Below, piece after piece: positions 18,423 to 27,141 of a DNA stretch of 64,000 bases. Position numbers and translations under genes: made by a program. The DNA is from Pseudomonas cichorii. Its GTDB lineage: Bacteria; Pseudomonadota; Gammaproteobacteria; Pseudomonadales; Pseudomonadaceae. Position 1 is the first letter of the stretch. Every line of letters begins with the position of its first letter. A model generated the notes under the pieces. That model was not told the origin of the DNA. It did no database searches and saw nothing but the letters and a program-made list of their open reading frames with translations. The stretch lies in contig NZ_CP074349.1 of NCBI RefSeq assembly GCF_018343775.1, positions 4,144,001 through 4,208,000 on the forward strand, written 5' to 3'.

Positions 18423-18908
18423 CCGGTATCATTGTCAGACGTAGATTTTACGAAGGGGTCGGCCTGATCGTCGAAGTGCCACTCAGGACAAACGCGCTTT
18501 AAAATATAGAAGACAGGTACCGAATATAAATATTTAAGATACTGAAAAACAAGGAAATTTATTATTTTGTCCGACAAAAACCTTTGAATTAAAAAGCGCT
18601 TACCATTATTTTTCATCTCAACAATATTTGCTAAGCACAAAGGACCCAAGTCAACAGTGTTTGAGATACAACCAGACACACTCAATTGAGCAAGTATATT
18701 CGACAGAACCAATCAATTGAGTGTTTGCCCACCTTCCGTTTTTATTCGTCACACCTTTCATACACATTTAGAAAAACTCACCAGCAGAAATTTATAGCCA
18801 CAATAATGGCCAAGGGCTATGCTCAATATCGGCTTTGCACCAATATTGGACAAGTAAAGCTTTAACAACTGCAATTTTAATATAAACAACTTTCTAAGGA
18901 AAAAAAAA
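18423..18908. other. AT-rich stretch with no convincing gene
   Basis: After the REP-like element the composition falls sharply in GC, marking the left side of the island carrying the OLD gene. An open minus-strand frame of 111 codons (18377-18712) runs into the REP-like sequence, starts at TTG and has no ribosome site, so I do not call it. The promoter for the 44-residue gene should lie at the right end of this stretch. I see no RNA gene. Confidence 0.5.
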
Positions 18909-19043
18909 ATGACTGATCGTACACCAATAAACCCAAATGTTAATGTCCCCAAACCCGGCGGAGGAGAACAACCACGTACTAGAAATAAAGATGGACAGAT
19001 CCGTGAAAAGCGTGATGACGCAGGAAAGCCAAGAAAAAAATAA
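18909..19043 (+). CDS. 44-residue basic, glycine/proline-containing micro-protein
   Basis: A short gene with a good ribosome site (AAGGA at 18897-18901) and a plausible protein: MTDRTPINPNVNVPKPGGG, then a highly charged tail ending GKPRKK. It is hydrophilic, probably disordered and lacks a signal peptide or membrane helix. A terminator-like hairpin follows within 15 bases of the stop, which supports a discrete gene. It lies 220 bases upstream of the OLD gene in the same AT-rich island. I do not recognise the family. Confidence 0.55.
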   Translation: MTDRTPINPNVNVPKPGGGEQPRTRNKDGQIREKRDDAGKPRKK

Positions 19044-19057
19044 AAGATAAATACCCT

Positions 19058-19084
19058 AGCGGGTCATCCTCCTGATGGCTCGCT
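19058..19084 (+). terminator. Hairpin after the 44-residue gene
   Basis: AGCGGGTCATC at 19058-19068 pairs with GATGGCTCGCT at 19074-19084 (two G-U/mismatch positions) around a five-base loop. There is no strong T tract, so this is either a weak terminator or an mRNA 3'-end stabiliser. Confidence 0.45.
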
Positions 19085-19263
19085 AACAAGTAACTAATTT
19101 AATATTTAGCTCTCAAACACCGACAAAAACACCAAAAACCCGAATAATCCAGCAGTAAAAACCCATTAAACATCAAACATCCACGACCAATTAAAAATAA
19201 CCTTTAGCTAACAGATTCCTACTTCCTAAAACTACAAAATCAAAGAGACACAAGGATGAGAGC

Positions 19264-21216
19264 ATGATAGAAGCAAACAGATCAAAACTTATACGAATAT
19301 CTGTGCGCAATATTGGATGCATTGGAAATGAGGGTGTTGATATAGAGCTAGATAACATCGTATGCCTAGTCGGCAAGAATAATGCAGGAAAGTCCACCAT
19401 TTTGCGAGCCTACGAGCTGGCAAAAGGCTCTGCATCCTTTGATATCAGTAGAGACCGGTGCCAATACGCACCGATTGAACAGCCTTCAGAGGTAGTACTT
19501 GAGGTACACATCCCGACCGGTATTGGTAATGTTGATGAAAAGTGGAAAACTGAAAAGGATGGTTTGCTAATAGTCAAAAGTAGGTGGCAATGGTCAGGCC
19601 CTAGTTACCAAAAAATACGTAAAACTTGGGACCCTACGGCTGGAGAAAATGGTCAGGGCGACTGGGCAGAAGATGGAAAAGCCGGTGGTGCAGATCCAGT
19701 GTTTAGTTCACGTTTACCACGACCATTGCGAATTGGATCGCTTGACGATGCAGCAAAAACTGAAGATATGCTCCTTGCACTTGCACTTTCACCTCTTCTG
19801 GTTGGCCTTGAAAAGGAGAGAATGAATCCAGAGTCCGACCTAGCCAAAGCAATTTCAAGTGTCTCACGTCATATGGACATGATTAGTACGGCACACGAAG
19901 AACACTTTAATAAGATCGCGAGCAGGGTATCTGCTGGATTTAAAGGTGTATTCCCAAGTTTAGACGTAAAACTTCAGATCGGATCGACCCCTCTGGTACC
20001 AAAAGTTTCTGACTTAGTAAAAGGAGGTTCAAGTCTAAAGGTCAAAGACGGCACGACAGAAACAGATCTCACGCAGCAAGGCACAGGAGCTCGAAGAGCG
20101 CTTTTTTGGGCTATGCTTCAGGTGCATAACGAGCTATCGAGAGATAAAGAGGTACGAACTGAATTTCGCAAACAGTTAGAAAAAATCATTACCGATGCAG
20201 AAAAAAAACTTCCAAAAACCAAAAAAGATGAGGATAGGGCAATACTCATTGAGGAAGTCAAACAAGCAAAAGCACAACTTGAGGCTCACGATGAAGGAGC
20301 ACCGATACCAGATAGTCCCGATGACCCGGCATTCCCTGGGTATTTGTTGCTAATCGACGAACCAGAAAATGCATTACACCCCATGGCCTCACGTGCAGCT
20401 CAGAGACATTTGTACAAACTCGCCGAGAGCCCAGATTGGCAAGTCATCATGACAACCCATTCACCATACTTCATCAATCCTTTTGAAAACCACACCACTA
20501 TTGTAAGACTTGAGCGAAGCAACGATGCTGAAAATAGTCCCATCCACCCCAAGACATATAGATCTGATTTAATTGAATTTGAGGGAGACGACAAGGCACG
20601 CTTACAAGCCCTACAACATATTGATCCAAGCTTCTCAGAAGTATTTTTTGGCTCTTACCCAGTGCTAGTGGAGGGCGACACAGAACATGCAGCATTCATG
20701 TCATCAATCATGGAGCGCCAGCATGAATTGATAGATCAAATAACTATCATTCGTGCTCGCGGCAAAGCCATTCTTACACCGCTAATCAAAGTTATGACAC
20801 ACTTCAAGATAAACTTCGGTATCGTGCATGACTGCGATCCGCCTTTCAAGAAAAACGGTGACAACAATGGTATGTGGACTGAGAACAACAAAATTCGCAA
20901 CGTCATTAAAAAAGCACGCGAAAAAGGAATTATTGCTCGACACCGTATAAGCATACCTGACTTCGAGCGTTTCTTAGAAAGTGAAGAGGAATCCAAAGAC
21001 AAGCCTCTGAATACATACATAAAAGTATCAAAAGATAATGACCTAGCTATCCGCATTCAAAACTTACTAGCAGAACTATTATCTTCAGAACAACACGAGC
21101 CATTCAAAGAGTCAGAGATTAACTCCACCGACTATATGACGTTATTAATGAAAACCGTACAAAACTGGGCAAAGGATAAAGGCCTCCACGAGCACATCCG
21201 ATTCAAACCCAAGTAG
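19264..21216 (+). CDS. OLD-family ATPase/TOPRIM nuclease (class 1 type)
   Basis: A 650-residue protein with an SMC-like ATPase followed by a TOPRIM nuclease. Walker A is GKNNAGKST (residues 37-45). The Walker B/D-loop is LLIDEPENALHP near 361-373, with the ABC H-loop TTHSPYF after it. The TOPRIM glutamate is in LVEGDTEHAAF (about 467) and the acidic pair in HDCDPP (about 521). OLD proteins are DNA nucleases and several act in phage defence; with a UvrD-like partner they form Gabija, but no helicase gene is next to this one. The gene is strongly AT-rich relative to flanks, a sign of transfer. Solo class 1 OLD nuclease is the best call. Confidence 0.85.
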   Translation: MIEANRSKLIRISVRNIGCIGNEGVDIELDNIVCLVGKNNAGKSTILRAYELAKGSASFDISRDRCQYAPIEQPSEVVLEVHIPTGIGNVDEKWKTEKDGLLIVKSRWQWSGPSYQKIRKTWDPTAGENGQGDWAEDGKAGGADPVFSSRLPRPLRIGSLDDAAKTEDMLLALALSPLLVGLEKERMNPESDLAKAISSVSRHMDMISTAHEEHFNKIASRVSAGFKGVFPSLDVKLQIGSTPLVPKVSDLVKGGSSLKVKDGTTETDLTQQGTGARRALFWAMLQVHNELSRDKEVRTEFRKQLEKIITDAEKKLPKTKKDEDRAILIEEVKQAKAQLEAHDEGAPIPDSPDDPAFPGYLLLIDEPENALHPMASRAAQRHLYKLAESPDWQVIMTTHSPYFINPFENHTTIVRLERSNDAENSPIHPKTYRSDLIEFEGDDKARLQALQHIDPSFSEVFFGSYPVLVEGDTEHAAFMSSIMERQHELIDQITIIRARGKAILTPLIKVMTHFKINFGIVHDCDPPFKKNGDNNGMWTENNKIRNVIKKAREKGIIARHRISIPDFERFLESEEESKDKPLNTYIKVSKDNDLAIRIQNLLAELLSSEQHEPFKESEINSTDYMTLLMKTVQNWAKDKGLHEHIRFKPK

Positions 21217-21312
21217 CCCTCAGTACTGGTAACGGCCACAAAAGCTCGTGTGGCCGTTATTTACTTAATGATACAGAGAACAATTCGGATCTTGCCCACC
21301 CTCTCTGCGACT

Positions 21313-22812
21313 CTATCTCCCCCTCCCAAACACCCCCTCCAACGCCTCATTAATCACCCGCAAAACCTTAACCCGCGCCCACCGCTTGTCATTCGCCTCA
21401 ACCAACGTCCACGGCGCAATCTCTGTACTCGTACGATCCACCATATCCCCCACAGCCTGGCGATACTGCGGCCATTTTTTGCGGTTGCGCCAGTCGTCTT
21501 CGGTGATTTTGTAGCGTTTGAAGGGGATTTTTTCTCGTTCCTGGAAGCGTTCGAGTTGGGTCTGTTCGTCGATGGCGAGCCAGAATTTCACGACGACGAT
21601 GCCGGCGTCGGTGAGTTGTTCTTCGAAGTCGTTGATTTCGCCGTAGGCTCTGGCCCAGTCGGATTCGCTGCAGAAGCCTTCGACCCGTTCCACCAGCACG
21701 CGGCCGTACCAGGAGCGGTCGAAGATGGTGAATTTGCCTCGTGGCGGGATCTGTCGCCAGAAGCGCCAGAGATAGGGCTGGGCGCGTTCGTCCTGGGTGG
21801 GGGCGGCGATGGGGACGATGCTGTATTGGCGTGGGTCGAGTGCGGCGGCGACTCGGCGGATAGCGCCGCCTTTGCCTGCGGCATCGTTGCCCTCGAAGAC
21901 GGCCACCAGGGCGTGTTTTTTCATGCGTTTGTCGCGCAGGTTCACGGACAGGCGTGCCTGTTCGGCAATCAGTGCTTCCTGGTATTCGTCCTTGCTCAGG
22001 CTGCGGCTCAGGTCGAGGCTGTCGAGCAGGGTCAGTTCGCCGTGGTTGGCGGGCAGCGGACCAAAGGTCAAGGGCTTGGGCTCGGCCTTGGGGGTGTTCA
22101 ATGCGGCCTGCATGCCTTCGAGCAGCAAGCGCCCCACGGTAAGGCTGCGGTAGTTGGCATCCACGCCTTCGATCACGTGCCAGGGCGCGTATTCGCGGCT
22201 GGTGCGGCGCAACACCCGCTCGCCGAAGCGCACGAACTTGCCGTAGGTTTTCGATTGCTGCCAGTCCAGCGGGCTGATGCGCCAGCTGTGCAGCGGGTCG
22301 TCCTTGAGGGTTTTGAGGCGTAATTTCATCTGTTTGCGGGACAGGTGAAACCAGAACTTGAAGATGAGTGCGCCTTCGTCACAGAGCATTTTTTCCAGGC
22401 GCTCGGCACCGCTGATGGCCTGGTCGAGTACCGCGTCCTTGAACAGCCCATGCACCCGACCTTGCAGCATCTGGCTGTACCAGTTGCCGAAGAAAATGCC
22501 CATGCGGCCCTTGGCGGGCAGTTGCCGCCAGTAGCGCCAAGCCGTGGGGTGCGCCAGTTCTTCGTCGGTCTGTCGGTCGAAGGTGCGTACTTCGATCAGG
22601 CGCGGGTCCATCCACTCGCTGAGCAATTTGACGGTTTCGCCTTTGCCCGCACCTTCAATACCGTTGATCAACACGATGATCTGACGTCCGGCCTGCTCGT
22701 GTAAGTCGTACTGGGCTTCCAGCAAGGCTTCGCGCAACGCAGGGACTTCAGCCTCGTAAGTTTCATCGGAGATGGCATGACCTATTTCAGCGGACTCAAA
22801 CATTAGCGGCAT
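21313..22812 (-). CDS. pap: Polyphosphate:AMP phosphotransferase (two-domain PPK2)
   Basis: A 499-residue enzyme that transfers phosphate from polyphosphate to AMP, giving ADP. It has two tandem PPK2 domains, the class II arrangement. The first has a P-loop NGIEGAGKGETV (about residues 50-61) and the second FEGNDAAGKGGAI (about 305-317); each is followed by a lid motif (WRYWRQLPAKG and WRFWRQIPPRG) and an FDRSWYGRVL-type segment in the second. By analogy with characterised Pap enzymes the C-terminal domain is catalytic. It stands alone, with an ATG at 22812. Confidence 0.95.
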   Translation of the reverse strand: MPLMFESAEIGHAISDETYEAEVPALREALLEAQYDLHEQAGRQIIVLINGIEGAGKGETVKLLSEWMDPRLIEVRTFDRQTDEELAHPTAWRYWRQLPAKGRMGIFFGNWYSQMLQGRVHGLFKDAVLDQAISGAERLEKMLCDEGALIFKFWFHLSRKQMKLRLKTLKDDPLHSWRISPLDWQQSKTYGKFVRFGERVLRRTSREYAPWHVIEGVDANYRSLTVGRLLLEGMQAALNTPKAEPKPLTFGPLPANHGELTLLDSLDLSRSLSKDEYQEALIAEQARLSVNLRDKRMKKHALVAVFEGNDAAGKGGAIRRVAAALDPRQYSIVPIAAPTQDERAQPYLWRFWRQIPPRGKFTIFDRSWYGRVLVERVEGFCSESDWARAYGEINDFEEQLTDAGIVVVKFWLAIDEQTQLERFQEREKIPFKRYKITEDDWRNRKKWPQYRQAVGDMVDRTSTEIAPWTLVEANDKRWARVKVLRVINEALEGVFGRGR

Positions 22813-22942
22813 CCTTCAAATGATCTGCGGCTAATGTAGACCACTCATGGCATCAAGCTATCCTCGTGGGTCAATAAAAGAGGCAGAGAAAACCCTGTGC
22901 GCTGACGTCAGTCACGATAACTGGCTTTCTCACGCCCCGAAC

Positions 22943-23524
22943 TCAGGCTTGTCTTTTCTTCTGTCTACCCTGTTTTTCCTGCTCCTGATCGTCCTCCGAG
23001 TCCTGATCCTCCAGATCCATCGTTGCAGCCTGGGTGCCGCCCTCTTCGGCTATGGCCGTGAGTTTCTGGTCGGCGGATTTTTCTTCTTCCAGAGTTTCGC
23101 CCAGCAGGCTCGCGGCGTCGTCCAGGCCCAGGTGCTTGGCCATGGCGATCAGCGTGCCGTAACCGGCGATTTCATAGTGCTCGACCTTCTGGCAGGCCGC
23201 GATGAGGCCGGCATCGAGGACGGGGCCTTTTTCGATTTCCTCCAGCAATTCCTTGCTCTCTTCGATCAGCCCTTCCATGGCAATGCATTTGACGCGTTTG
23301 AGTTTGATCTCGGACTGCTCAACCAGTTGATCGATACGCTGGATCTGGCCCTGGGTTTCTTCCAGGTGTGCGTTGAACGCTTCGGCCAGCTTGGGGTTGG
23401 TCGAAGCACGAGCCAGTTTAGGCAATGCTTTGGTGATCTGCTTTTCAGCACTGTAGATATCGGAAAGCTCGTGAATGAACAGATCTTCTATCGTCGTTCT
23501 GCTCTTGCTTGATGCTTTGTTCAT
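22943..23524 (-). CDS. YciE/YciF-type ferritin-like protein (DUF892)
   Basis: A 193-residue four-helix-bundle protein of the DUF892 family. Typical elements are IEDLFIHELSDIYSAEKQI at the start of helix 1, carboxylate and histidine ligands in EHYEIAGYGTL of helix 3, and ETLEEEKSAD in helix 4. These proteins are general-stress proteins in enterobacteria and pseudomonads and may bind a di-iron centre; the physiological role is uncertain. The C-terminal ~25 residues are acidic then basic and look disordered. The gene diverges from the alcohol dehydrogenase gene by 259 bases. Confidence 0.9.
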   Translation of the reverse strand: MNKASSKSRTTIEDLFIHELSDIYSAEKQITKALPKLARASTNPKLAEAFNAHLEETQGQIQRIDQLVEQSEIKLKRVKCIAMEGLIEESKELLEEIEKGPVLDAGLIAACQKVEHYEIAGYGTLIAMAKHLGLDDAASLLGETLEEEKSADQKLTAIAEEGGTQAATMDLEDQDSEDDQEQEKQGRQKKRQA

Positions 23525-23783
23525 CGGGAACCTCGTGGAGTGAGTCCTGCTTCAGGTTGATGACCTTGAAGGGTTACGACTGCTTACCCGTCAATGGGGT
23601 CGACCGGGCAAGAACGAGGGCTGTTCAGAGCGATGAAAAATAAGCCGACGAACAGTAGCAGTGGCCATTACCCACCTTTGCCAACGATCTGTAACCGTTA
23701 ATCCATTGTTCTGAACCAAAACCGGAAACCCCTGTTCCTCTGAGGCAAGTCCAGACTTCTTCTGGCACAGCCGAGGGCTAACC

Positions 23784-25007
23784 ATGAGAGCACTGACCTA
23801 CCACGGGGCGCACAATGTAAAAGTCGATACCGTGCCAGACCCGGAACTACAGGAAGCCGATGACATCATTCTGCGGGTCACGGCCACCGCCATCTGCGGG
23901 TCCGACCTGCACCTTTATCACGGCAAGATTCCGGCCACTGAACATGGCGATATCCTGGGCCACGAGTTCATGGGGATCGTCGAAGAAGCAGGCCCGGCGG
24001 TGACTGCCGTGCAGCGTGGCGACCGGGTTGTCATTCCCTTCGTGATTGCCTGCGGGGAATGTTTTTTCTGTCAGCTGGATCTGTTTTCTGCCTGCGAAAC
24101 CACCAATACCGGCAGAGGCGCGATCCTCAACAAGAAATCCATTCCACCCGGCGCAGCACTGTTCGGCTACAGCCATTTGTATGGCGGTATTCCCGGCGGG
24201 CAGGCCGAGTATGTGCGGGTGCCGAAAGCCAACGTCGGCCCGTTCAAGGTGCCCGGTACGCTGGCGGACGAGAAGGTGCTGTTTCTCTCCGACATTCTGC
24301 CAACGGCCTGGCAAGCGGTGCTCAATACCGGCATCGGCCAGGGTTCCAGCATCGCCATCTATGGCGCAGGCCCGGTCGGGCTGTTGTGTGCTGCCTGCGC
24401 CAGAATGCTGGGAGCCGAGCGGATTTTCATCGTCGATCATTACCCCTATCGGCTGGCCTATGCACAAAAGACCTACGGTGCCATCCCGATCAATTTCGAT
24501 GAAGACGATGACACGGCCGACACCATCATTCGTCAGACTCCCGGTATGCGCGGTGTCGATGCCGTGGTGGATGCGGTCGGTTTCGAGGCCAAAGGCAGCA
24601 CCACGGAAACCGTGCTCGCCACTCTCAAGCTGGAAGGCAGCAGCGGCAAAGCCTTGCGCCAATGCATCGCCACTGTGCGGCGCGGCGGCGTGGTGAGTGT
24701 GCCGGGCGTCTATTCCGGGTTTATCCATGGTTTCATGTTTGGCGATGCGTTCGACAAGGGCCTGACCTTCAAAATGGGCCAAACCCACGTCCAACGCTTC
24801 ATGCCCGAGCTGCTGGAGCATATTGAAACCGGTCGGCTGTCTCCTGAAGCCATCATTACTCACCGCATGTCCCTGGAAGAGGCCGCTGCGGGCTACAAGA
24901 TTTTCGACAAGGGGCAGGAGGACTGTCGCAAGGTGATCCTGACGCCGGGCAACAACGCCATCAGCGTGCCGGAACCCGACTCGACGATCGTGCTGCCTGC
25001 GACATGA
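23784..25007 (+). CDS. Zinc-dependent alcohol dehydrogenase, formaldehyde-dehydrogenase-like
   Basis: A 407-residue medium-chain dehydrogenase. Catalytic zinc ligands are seen in [10 protein letters not shown] and [10 protein letters not shown], and the structural zinc site is the four-cysteine [15 protein letters not shown] segment. The NAD-binding Rossmann fold has [12 protein letters not shown]. Length and the insert after the structural zinc match the glutathione-independent formaldehyde dehydrogenase-like branch, though substrate cannot be fixed. A GAGG lies about 7 bases before the ATG. The small PLDc_N gene follows after 18 bases and may share the transcript. Confidence 0.92.
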   Translation: MRALTYHGAHNVKVDTVPDPELQEADDIILRVTATAICGSDLHLYHGKIPATEHGDILGHEFMGIVEEAGPAVTAVQRGDRVVIPFVIACGECFFCQLDLFSACETTNTGRGAILNKKSIPPGAALFGYSHLYGGIPGGQAEYVRVPKANVGPFKVPGTLADEKVLFLSDILPTAWQAVLNTGIGQGSSIAIYGAGPVGLLCAACARMLGAERIFIVDHYPYRLAYAQKTYGAIPINFDEDDDTADTIIRQTPGMRGVDAVVDAVGFEAKGSTTETVLATLKLEGSSGKALRQCIATVRRGGVVSVPGVYSGFIHGFMFGDAFDKGLTFKMGQTHVQRFMPELLEHIETGRLSPEAIITHRMSLEEAAAGYKIFDKGQEDCRKVILTPGNNAISVPEPDSTIVLPAT

Positions 25008-25025
25008 CAGGTACGGAGGTGCCGA

Positions 25026-25250
25026 ATGGAAATGTCTACCGTGTTCTGGATCGCCGTGGCGGTCATGATCGTGGCGCTCGATGCCTGGATCATCAACAGC
25101 GTCTGGCGCTCACGCAAAAGCCGGGCGACCAAGGCAGGCTGGAGTGTGCTGGTGCTGATCCTGCCGGTGATCGGTGCCGGTATCTGGGGAATCTCCGGCC
25201 CACGCGGCGTGGTTGAAGGGCCTACGTCGTCGGAGCATAGCAAGGGGTGA
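25026..25250 (+). CDS. PLDc_N-domain small membrane protein
   Basis: A 74-residue protein with two hydrophobic helices (VFWIAVAVMIVALDAWII and WSVLVLILPVIGAGIW) and the conserved ending WGISGPRG. This is the cardiolipin-synthase N-terminal domain occurring alone, a frequent small membrane protein of unknown role. GGAGGT stands six bases before the ATG at 25026. It lies just after the alcohol dehydrogenase gene. Confidence 0.82.
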   Translation: MEMSTVFWIAVAVMIVALDAWIINSVWRSRKSRATKAGWSVLVLILPVIGAGIWGISGPRGVVEGPTSSEHSKG

Positions 25251-25423
25251 GAAAGGCTGGTTGATCTGGTCAGTCAAGAGGCTGATTTCAAAAATCGGGG
25301 GCTGGAGTCTCAATCCGTGGGAGGGGCCTGAACTGATCGGCATTAGCGAAAGTTTGTGGAATACCTGCCGATACAGCGAGTCATCTTCAAGATTCGTACT
25401 GTGTCTCAGGAGTTCAACGCCCC

Positions 25424-25492
25424 ATGACTGTCGGCATCCCCCTCAGCCTGCCAAGGTTCAGCCCGCCGCTTGCGCTGGATGTGCAGGAATGA
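25424..25492 (+). pseudogene. 22-codon open frame coupled to the J-domain gene, possible deleted Hsp70 remnant
   Basis: The frame reads MTVGIPLSLPRFSPPLALD then VQE and stops in an ATGA overlap with the J-domain gene at 25489. AGGAG lies 11 bases upstream. MTVGI is how many HscC/DnaK-type chaperones begin (MTVGIDLGTT), and DjlB/DjlC-type J proteins are usually encoded right after hscC. An in-frame deletion joining the first and last codons of an hscC gene would explain this frame. It could equally be a chance leader. Confidence 0.35.
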
Positions 25493-27141
25493 ATTGCTGG
25501 TCTGTGCTGGGGCTGGGACCCGATGCCGATACCCGCAGTATCAAGCGTCGATACGCAACCCTGCTCAAACAATACCGGCCAGACGAGGATCCTGAGGGTT
25601 TTCAACGTCTGCGCGACGCCTATGAACAGGCTCTGAACTGGGCTGCCGAATGGCAAGAGGTGCAGGCCACCGATCCAGCTCCAACGTTTGATCCGCATTA
25701 TGTACTGCCGCTGAACGACGGTTCGATCCCAGCCTGGAAGCTGGCGGAGCAACTGATTGAAGGCATCACGGCAGATAACCTGGTCGAGCGCATTGAACAG
25801 GCTCGCACGAGTTATTGCGAAGCGGCGTTTGAAGAGCGTTTGCTGCACCTCTGCCTGTCGAACCCGGAAGTCATGAAGGAACTGGCAGAGCCTGGCGTAG
25901 AGCACTTTTACTGGCTGACGCCGTGGCAACGTCAGGATATTTCCTATGCAGCCACCGAACCCGTATTGAACTATCTGCTGAGCCATACCGAACGGCAGTT
26001 GCATGGCACGCTGGACACAGGAAACACCCAGCGCTTGCTGGAGCTGTGCCGCAACCTTGAACAAAAAGCCTGGCTACAGACACTCGACCGTCGCCAGTGG
26101 CTCAATGAGTGTCTGGCCCGGCTGCTGCTCAATGCCACGTTCTGGTCCAACACCTTGTTCGACGCGGTGTGTGCAAGCCAAGGCTGGAAACAACCAGGAA
26201 AAAGTACGCCTTTGCGCTATTGGAACGAGTTGCTGGAGCGCAGTCACAACACCGTTTTTCTGGATGAGCAACGGCGTCTCGCCGCCCAGAACAGCGAAAG
26301 CCCTGACTCCAGAGCAGCCCGCCTGTTGTTTCAGCCCATGCAAGAGGATGCCCGAGTGCATCTCACGGCGGCATTCAACAAGGCCGACTGGCAGATGTGC
26401 GAACACCTGGCCAATATCGTAGAGCATCGCTATCCACAACTGGCAAGCGAAATGCCGGGCATGGACCCTTATTTCTGGCGTCCGCTGCAGCGCAGCCCAG
26501 CGGTATGGGCGCTGCCCCTTGCAATCCTCGGCTCCACTGGGGAAATAGCCTTCAACGATTACTTTCGTCTGGGCAGCAGCCTGCTTGAAACACTGAGCAC
26601 GATGCTGGAGATGGCCGCATTGTTCGGCTTGTTGGCGTGGTGCGTGAGTTGGGTGTGTCGAGCCGTTGCCCTGAATGCCTGGCGCACGGACAAGGCTCTA
26701 AGAGAACGCTGCGGCCACTGGCTAAGCCTGCGACGTCCCACGCCATTGCCGCTACGTGAAAGTCTGCCGGGGTGGTTGCTTGCGATACCGGCCTTTCTGG
26801 CAGGTGGCATTGGCACACTGCTGGTCTACACGGCAGTCCTGCTGGGCCTGGCCCTGCTGAGCCGCACGTCCTGGCCAGACCGTCGTAAGCAGGTATTTAC
26901 AGAATCACCGCCTGGCTCATGGCTACGGGAAATGAGAGTCGGCATAGTCTTCGGACTGCTGGCGTCTTCGCTCTGGGTAGCCGTCGCCATCATCAACTAT
27001 CGCCCGTTGGGCGAAGATCAGGGCATGCACCCCTGGCCACTGCGCCTGTGCGCAACCCTGGCCGACACTTCACCGCAGTGTCAGGTACAGGTGACACGCC
27101 AGCAATGGTACGCACCTTCCACGCAAGGAGGCCGACCATGA
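25489..27141 (+). CDS. DjlB/DjlC-like J-domain membrane protein
   Basis: A 550-residue protein beginning MNCWSVLGLGPDADTRSIKR, a J-domain like E. coli DjlB and DjlC, co-chaperones of the Hsp70 HscC. The HPD loop that stimulates Hsp70 is RPD here (residues 30-32), within KQYRPDEDPEGF. The middle is helical and soluble; the C-terminal 200 residues contain three or more membrane helices (AALFGLLAWCVSWVC, WLLAIPAFLAGGIGTLLVY, VGIVFGLLASSLWVAVAII). The start is set by the J-domain homology and the ATGA overlap with the 22-codon frame. It overlaps the DUF3829 gene by ATGA. Confidence 0.8.
   Translation: MNCWSVLGLGPDADTRSIKRRYATLLKQYRPDEDPEGFQRLRDAYEQALNWAAEWQEVQATDPAPTFDPHYVLPLNDGSIPAWKLAEQLIEGITADNLVERIEQARTSYCEAAFEERLLHLCLSNPEVMKELAEPGVEHFYWLTPWQRQDISYAATEPVLNYLLSHTERQLHGTLDTGNTQRLLELCRNLEQKAWLQTLDRRQWLNECLARLLLNATFWSNTLFDAVCASQGWKQPGKSTPLRYWNELLERSHNTVFLDEQRRLAAQNSESPDSRAARLLFQPMQEDARVHLTAAFNKADWQMCEHLANIVEHRYPQLASEMPGMDPYFWRPLQRSPAVWALPLAILGSTGEIAFNDYFRLGSSLLETLSTMLEMAALFGLLAWCVSWVCRAVALNAWRTDKALRERCGHWLSLRRPTPLPLRESLPGWLLAIPAFLAGGIGTLLVYTAVLLGLALLSRTSWPDRRKQVFTESPPGSWLREMRVGIVFGLLASSLWVAVAIINYRPLGEDQGMHPWPLRLCATLADTSPQCQVQVTRQQWYAPSTQGGRP

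Noticed and set aside
18377-18712. 111-codon minus-strand frame in the AT-rich gap
   Set aside because: It runs into a REP-like element at its 3' end, begins with TTG and lacks a ribosome site.
19264-21216. Gabija defence system
   Set aside because: The OLD gene fits GajA in outline, but no UvrD-like GajB gene lies on either side; the next gene is Pap.
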